Below, one piece after another: positions 4,180-8,669 of a stretch of DNA of 8,669 bases; the first letter of the stretch is position 1, and the number at the start of each line of letters is the position of its first letter. This DNA comes from Candidatus Cloacimonadota bacterium. Its GTDB lineage: Bacteria > Cloacimonadota > Cloacimonadia > Cloacimonadales > JAOZMQ01. The stretch spans positions 1 to 8,669 of the forward strand of contig JAOZMQ010000115.1 in the NCBI GenBank assembly GCA_029934195.1, read 5' to 3'. Below the pieces are notes generated by a model. That model ran no database searches. It saw only the letters and a program-made list of their open reading frames with translations, and was not told the DNA's origin. Position numbers and translations under genes: made by a program.

Positions 4180-7176
4180 ATGATTGGTCAAGATCCTGAA
4201 ATGCTACAAATGTTTCTCGAAGAATCTAATGAACATTTGTCTAACTTGGAACCAGATCTATTAACTTTAGAGGACAACAAAGAGACCCCGGACAAAAATT
4301 TGATTAACAGAATCTTCCGAGCAGTTCATAGTCTGAAGGGTTCTGCAGGTTTTTTTGGGTTTGACAATATAACAAAATTAAGTCATTCAATGGAAAACCT
4401 TCTTTCATTGGTAAGAGATGGGAAATTAAAACCACATTCAAAAATGATCTCATCACTTCTTACAGGAACTGATCAACTTGTTCAAATGATCGAAGATATC
4501 GATAATAGTGAAGAATTAGATTGTAGTGCTACAATCATAGAAATTGAAAATCATGCTGAGGGGAAACCAAACCCAGAAGACAAAATTAAATTAGAATTTG
4601 AGGCAGTTGAAGATCTTCCGACAAAGATTGCAGAACAATTTGAACTTACCAAATCAGAGTTAAAAAATGCAATTGTAAAAGGTCATTTTTTGTATTCAGT
4701 TCACGCATATACGCATAAAGATATGAAAGATAAAAATAAAACACCGCTTAATTATCTTAATGAAATTCAAAAATTAGGTAACCTTATCGGTTCATATTCA
4801 GATATCTCTACCATCTCCACTATTGATGATATACATGATAAAGATATTGCATTTGTTTTTCTTTTCTCTTCTGTACTTGAACCAGATCTTATTTCTGTTG
4901 GACTTGAAGTTGATGAAAGCCAAATAGAGGAATTAAAATTTCCAGAACTCATAGAAAAAAAGAAAGGAAAAAAGAAGCCAATAAAACCTATTGGACCTGG
5001 TAGAAAAGAAAAAAAAGAAGTTAAGAAAGCAGAAAAGATTAAGGATTCAAATAAACCGCCGAAAACTGTAATTGATAAAGAAAAAACCGTAGTAAAACAA
5101 ACCAAGAAAACCACTAATGTTAAAGTCTCAACTGTAAAAAATGCTCCAAAAGAATCACTTAGAGTTCAAGTTAGTTTACTAAATGACTTGATGACTCTCG
5201 CTGGTGAAATGGTACTTGCCAGAAATCAGCTTATGCGTATGGCATCCGATGTTGCGAAAACTGTACCCGGATTACAAAATGTCTTGCAAGATATTAATAT
5301 GACTACAACTATTTTGCAAGAAAAAATAATGAATACGAGAATGCAATCAATTTCTATTGTTTTTAATAAGTTTCCAAGAGTAATTCGAGATATGCAAAAA
5401 CTCCTTTCAAAAAAAATTAAATTAGAAATCTCTGGAAATGAAGTTGAATTAGATAAATCAATTATTGAAAATTTATCAGATCCATTAACTCATCTCATTA
5501 GAAATTCTGCAGATCATGCTATTGGTTTACCGGATGAACGTCAAGCTGCTGGAAAAAATCCCGAAGGTACAATCAAGTTGAAAGCATATCATGAGGGAGG
5601 AAAAGTAAATATTGACGTAATTGATGATGGTAGAGGTATGAATCCAGCTATTATCGCTCAAAAAGCTATTGAAAAAGGAATAATTAGTGAAGCAGAAGCT
5701 GATAGTCTTAGTGATAAAGAATGTCTAAACTTAATTTTTGCTCCTGGATTTTCAACTGCTCAAAACGTTTCGAGTATTTCCGGACGTGGTGTTGGAATGG
5801 ATGTAGTAAGAACCAATATTGAAAAACTTGGTGGAAGCGTAAGTATAGATTCACAAATTGGAAAAGGAACTTCTATAAATTTAAAACTTCCTTTAACTTT
5901 GGCAATTATCCCCTCTCTTATTGTAACAACTCAAGATATGAATTTTGCTTTGCCACAAGTTGCTTTACGTGAAATAGTTAGAATTAAGAAAAATGATCCG
6001 AATTTGAAGATCGAAAAAGTTAATGATGCTCCTGTTTTACGATTACGAAAAAAATTGTTACCTATTATCTATCTTGAGGATGTTTTAGGACTGAAAAAAG
6101 ATAAAATAGAAAGAGAAATTCTCCGAGTTTTAGTCCTACAACATGATGAAAATATCTTTGGATTAGTTGTTGATGAAATTTTTGATAGTGAAGAAATTGT
6201 GGTAAAATCTATCCCAAGATTCTTTAAAAATTCATTAGCTTATTCTGGAACTACTATAATGGGAGATGGTTCAGTTGCACTAATTCTTGATATTGCTGGA
6301 ATTGCTGTAAAAAGTAAACTTCAGTTTGGTCTTGATAAATCCTCTTCTCTTAAAGACGAAGAAGAAATTAATGCAGAATCTCAAAACTTACTTCTTTTTG
6401 AAAACGCAAAAAATGAATTTTTTGCATTAAATTTGGATTTAATTAAACGAATTGAAAAAGTATCAATTTCTAATATTGATAAAGTAGGTGATAAAGAATA
6501 TATAAAGCATGAAGGTAAAAGCTTACTATTAGTTCGATTAGAAAGATTCTTACCTGTAAAACCAATTGTAGAAGGTATTGAAATAATTTATATCATTATA
6601 CCAAAATTATTAGAAAACCCAATTGGAATAGTGACGAGCAAAATTATTGACTCAATTGTTGTTGAAACTCAAATTGATACCGAAAGTATTACAAGTAATG
6701 GAATCATTGGTTCTTCTCTTATTGATGGAAAAATAATATTATTTCCAGATATTTATGAAATTATGGAAATGGCATTACCTGAAAAATCAATGAAATACCA
6801 AAATTTTGAGAACAATAAAATAAAAATTCTTCTCGTTGAAGACACACCGTTTTTTAGAACTTTAGAAAAACAATATTTAGAATCTGCAGGCTATTATGTA
6901 GATTTGGCAACTGATGGATTAGATGGCTTTAAAAAAGCTCAACAAACTAAATATGATTTGTTTGTCGTTGATATTGTGATGCCAAGAATGGATGGATTTG
7001 AATTTGTCAAAACTATTCGTCAAAGCAATGATTATGAAACAACTCCTATAGTTGCAGTTACAACTTTGAATAATGAAGAATCCAAAGCAAAAGCATTTGA
7101 AGCTGGTTTCTCTGCTTATGAAATCAAAGTCAATAAAGAAAAATTGTTACACACAATAAGTACACTTTTGAGATGA
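4180..7176 (+). CDS. cheA: Hybrid CheA histidine kinase with two CheW-like domains and C-terminal receiver
   Basis: The 998-residue protein has the domains of a CheA plus extra output modules. The Hpt domain (1-115) has phosphoacceptor H50 in RAVHSLKGSAGFFGF. Residues about 135-255 are a P2-like alpha/beta region. A Lys/Pro-rich flexible linker (258-325) follows, then the dimerisation helices (326-412; LMTLAGEMVLARNQL). The HATPase (about 413-572) has N-box HLIRNSADHAIG (438-449), G1 DDGRGM and G2 SGRGVGMDVV. The P5 CheW-like domain is at about 573-712. A second, diverged CheW-like region spans about 733-865. The receiver (880-998) has acid pair E887/D888, phosphoacceptor D931 in VVDIVMPRMDGFE, T961 and K983. 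All catalytic residues are present, so an active kinase able to pass phosphate to its own receiver is expected. It has no membrane segment. Its ATG follows a good AGGGGG site, 42 bp after the STAS gene, so it is probably cotranscribed with it. No chemoreceptor, CheW, CheY or methylation genes are nearby. The role may be motility or an alternative cellular function such as adhesion or development; the sequence does not decide. Confidence 0.95.
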   Translation: MIGQDPEMLQMFLEESNEHLSNLEPDLLTLEDNKETPDKNLINRIFRAVHSLKGSAGFFGFDNITKLSHSMENLLSLVRDGKLKPHSKMISSLLTGTDQLVQMIEDIDNSEELDCSATIIEIENHAEGKPNPEDKIKLEFEAVEDLPTKIAEQFELTKSELKNAIVKGHFLYSVHAYTHKDMKDKNKTPLNYLNEIQKLGNLIGSYSDISTISTIDDIHDKDIAFVFLFSSVLEPDLISVGLEVDESQIEELKFPELIEKKKGKKKPIKPIGPGRKEKKEVKKAEKIKDSNKPPKTVIDKEKTVVKQTKKTTNVKVSTVKNAPKESLRVQVSLLNDLMTLAGEMVLARNQLMRMASDVAKTVPGLQNVLQDINMTTTILQEKIMNTRMQSISIVFNKFPRVIRDMQKLLSKKIKLEISGNEVELDKSIIENLSDPLTHLIRNSADHAIGLPDERQAAGKNPEGTIKLKAYHEGGKVNIDVIDDGRGMNPAIIAQKAIEKGIISEAEADSLSDKECLNLIFAPGFSTAQNVSSISGRGVGMDVVRTNIEKLGGSVSIDSQIGKGTSINLKLPLTLAIIPSLIVTTQDMNFALPQVALREIVRIKKNDPNLKIEKVNDAPVLRLRKKLLPIIYLEDVLGLKKDKIEREILRVLVLQHDENIFGLVVDEIFDSEEIVVKSIPRFFKNSLAYSGTTIMGDGSVALILDIAGIAVKSKLQFGLDKSSSLKDEEEINAESQNLLLFENAKNEFFALNLDLIKRIEKVSISNIDKVGDKEYIKHEGKSLLLVRLERFLPVKPIVEGIEIIYIIIPKLLENPIGIVTSKIIDSIVVETQIDTESITSNGIIGSSLIDGKIILFPDIYEIMEMALPEKSMKYQNFENNKIKILLVEDTPFFRTLEKQYLESAGYYVDLATDGLDGFKKAQQTKYDLFVVDIVMPRMDGFEFVKTIRQSNDYETTPIVAVTTLNNEESKAKAFEAGFSAYEIKVNKEKLLHTISTLLR

Positions 7177-7265
7177 TTCAAAAAAATTAGAACTGTTAAG
7201 AAATTAACTTTACATATCGGATAGAAATTAAGAATTTTTGGCAGTGACTATAAAAAATTAAGATG

Positions 7266-7300
7266 CCGGTTTTACATAAAGAATGTAAGCCGGTTTTTTT
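7266..7300 (+). terminator. Rho-independent terminator after cheA
   Basis: CCGGTTTTACAT (7266-7277) pairs with ATGTAAGCCGG (7283-7293) through a stem of 11 pairs with one bulged T and one G-T pair. A five-base AAAGA loop separates the arms, and seven T follow (7294-7300). It lies between the cheA stop (7176) and the RNase D start (7325). It therefore separates the signalling cluster from rnd, which needs its own promoter or depends on read-through. Confidence 0.88.
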
Positions 7301-7324
7301 CGCACATATTAAGGAAGATTAATA

Positions 7325-8497
7325 ATGAAAATTAGCTTTATTTCAGATAATATTGAGTTATCTAAATGTGTTTCTTTACTCGAGAAAGAAAAAAAAATAT
7401 CTGTTGATTTAGAATTTGATAAAAATCGCTACCGATATGGTTTTAATTTATGTTTGATACAAATAGCAACAGATAATTTTTGCTTTATTATTGATCCATT
7501 ACAAAAAGGTATTCAATTGAAATCGATATTCTTAGTTTTTGAAAATGCAAATATTCAAAAAATTGTTTATTCTTTTGGAGAAGATTTAAGATTACTTCAC
7601 TCGCTTGGTTGTTTTCCAAAAAATCTTTTTGATATTTCAAATGCTGCTAAATTACTAAATTATCCGCAATGCTCTTTATCTTTCTTAGCCAATGAATTAC
7701 TTGGCATTGTACTTGAAAAGGAAACTCAGGATAGTAATTGGTACAAAAGACCTTTAACTAAAATTCAATTAAAATATGCAGCTAATGATGTCATACATCT
7801 TGTAAAATTAAAAGCTCTTTTAATCAAACAAGCAAAAACGAAAAATATCGAAACTTGGATTGATGAAGAAAATTTATTTCAAGAATCACAATCTCATATA
7901 AACGAAAGTGCAAACAACATTTTTAAGGATAAATTTAAAAGAGGTTTAACCGAATATCAATGGTTTCTTTTTAAAAAATTTGCTTTGTTTAGAGAAGATT
8001 TTGCAAAAAAATATAATAAACCAAATTATCAAATTTTGCACAATAATGAACTTCTTGAGATAGTTAAAGCTGAAAATCCTCTTATTCAATGGCAAGAAAC
8101 AAATAGGATTTATAAGAAAATGAAATCTACAAATGTAATCTCCCATTTATCTGAAGAAATAGATAATTGGGAAATTGAAGCAAAACAATTAAACTTATCC
8201 AAAACACTATTAGTAAAAAAAAAATTACAAGGTGAAAATAAAATAGCATTTAATCAAAAAAAAAGAGCAGAAAATCATCTGAAAAAAACATTCTTTCTAC
8301 CGATAAAAGAAGTTCTTGCAAAAGATTTTGGAGAAGAAGCTGTTACTTTTATTCTGGGAAATCGCTTAATTGCAGAGCTTTGTGCTGGTGACTTTAGTAA
8401 AATGAAAAAATATAAAATAATACTTTTAAAAAAATATATCAAAGAATTGGATCTTTCTTTAGATAAGAAATCTATTGTATATACATTATTAAATTAG
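7325..8497 (+). CDS. rnd: Ribonuclease D, 3'-5' exoribonuclease (DEDDy) with HRDC-like regions
   Basis: The 390-residue protein matches the usual length of RNase D (about 370-390), which trims the 3' ends of tRNA precursors and other structured RNAs. The exonuclease domain spans about 1-170. Motif I is SVDLEF (D28, E30), motif II is KIVYSFGEDLRLL (D87), and motif III is LKYAANDVIHL (Y151, D155), the DEDDy set with all four acids. NWYKRPLTKIQLKYAANDV is the characteristic lead-in of RNase D. Residues about 205-275 are the first HRDC domain (TEYQWFLFKKFALFREDFAKKYNKP). About 318-378 fit the second, more diverged one (FGEEAVTFILGNRLIAELCAGDF). The ATG is preceded by AAGGAAG at 7 nt. No signal peptide is visible; it should act in the cytosol. 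The gene is alone, between a terminator and a dispersed repeat. The nearest alternative, a generic 3'-5' exonuclease domain protein, is less likely because of the HRDC regions. Confidence 0.93.
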   Translation: MKISFISDNIELSKCVSLLEKEKKISVDLEFDKNRYRYGFNLCLIQIATDNFCFIIDPLQKGIQLKSIFLVFENANIQKIVYSFGEDLRLLHSLGCFPKNLFDISNAAKLLNYPQCSLSFLANELLGIVLEKETQDSNWYKRPLTKIQLKYAANDVIHLVKLKALLIKQAKTKNIETWIDEENLFQESQSHINESANNIFKDKFKRGLTEYQWFLFKKFALFREDFAKKYNKPNYQILHNNELLEIVKAENPLIQWQETNRIYKKMKSTNVISHLSEEIDNWEIEAKQLNLSKTLLVKKKLQGENKIAFNQKKRAENHLKKTFFLPIKEVLAKDFGEEAVTFILGNRLIAELCAGDFSKMKKYKIILLKKYIKELDLSLDKKSIVYTLLN

Positions 8498-8503
8498 TAG
8501 CTG

Positions 8504-8590
8504 AACGAAAAAAGATTAGCCACGGATTTACGCAGAGTTACACGGATTTAAGAGAATAAATAATAAACGAAAAATAGCGAGAAGTTACAA
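8504..8590 (+). repeat. 'AACGAAAAA' dispersed repeat, copy B
   Basis: This copy starts 7 bp after the rnd stop with AACGAAAAAAGATTAGCCAC. It then carries CACGGATTTA twice (8521-8530 and 8541-8550, separated by CGCAGAGTTA), 'AGAATAAATAATAAACGAAAA' in parts, and a GAGAAG tail. It aligns in the same orientation with about 319-390. The remaining 80 bases to the window end are A+T-rich and show no gene. No terminator hairpin is seen between rnd and the repeat. Confidence 0.6.
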
Positions 8591-8669
8591 ATATTAGGAT
8601 GATTTTAAATTTTTTCTCTATTTTATCCATTATTAAGATTTCAATAAGAATTTATTCTTCAGCTTAATT

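Noticed and set aside
4767..5114. Minus-strand ORF opposite the CheA linker
   Set aside because: Its Phe/Ser-rich translation is the mirror of the Lys/Glu-rich linker codons; it is a shadow frame.
7946..8146. Minus-strand ORF inside rnd
   Set aside because: It is antisense to the conserved HRDC region of RNase D, its composition reflects A-rich codons, and it has no separate support.

Overview
This is a very A+T-rich bacterial window, around 30% G+C by eye. The codons are strongly biased to A/T, the repeat-derived spacers are long and there are two decayed transposases. The tRNA gene is preceded by a promoter-like pair (TTG, 19 nt, AAnnTTTGC) close to the Bacteroidota-type consensus (TTTG / TAnnTTTG). 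The RsbW-like kinase, STAS protein and CheA hybrid also suit a free-living lineage of the FCB superphylum or the spirochaetes. Phylum placement is inference and weak; nothing here fixes a genus.

Positions 1-1560 are a repeat-rich accessory segment. Two copies of a roughly 165-bp hairpin-rich repeat (about 45-213 and 1098-1257) lie in opposite orientation. Between them are an intact tRNA-Lys(CTT) with encoded CCA (497-572), one copy of a second dispersed repeat (about 319-390), and a frameshifted piece of an IS1634-type transposase (770-1106, minus). A leader of about 220 nt with promoter-like sequences then leads to a class I methyltransferase resembling glycine/sarcosine N-methyltransferases (1560-2330). 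Positions 2331-3064 hold no intact gene. They contain two tandem 22-bp repeats and the broken C-terminus of an IS481-like DDE transposase.

Positions 3065-7176 form a co-directional signalling cluster. It encodes an RsbW/SpoIIAB-like GHKL ATPase with an unassigned alpha/beta N-terminal half (TTG start), a stand-alone STAS protein overlapping it by 16 bp, and, 42 bp further on, a 998-residue hybrid CheA. The CheA is built as Hpt, P2-like region, Lys-rich linker, dimerisation domain, HATPase, CheW-like domain, a second degenerate CheW-like domain, and a C-terminal receiver. No MCP, CheW, CheY, CheB/R, PP2C phosphatase or sigma factor gene is in the window. The layout suggests a partner-switching pair (kinase and STAS antagonist) working with a His-Asp phosphorelay whose receiver is fused to the kinase. 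That cooperation is inferred from gene order only.

A rho-independent terminator (7266-7300) closes the cluster. It is followed by a complete ribonuclease D gene (7325-8497) with a DEDDy exonuclease domain and two HRDC-like regions. A second copy of the 'AACGAAAAA' dispersed repeat starts 7 bp after the RNase D stop and runs toward the window end. The most interesting items are the partner-switch/CheA cluster with its cryptic N-terminal domain, and the two families of non-coding repeats that frame the tRNA and decayed transposase segments.
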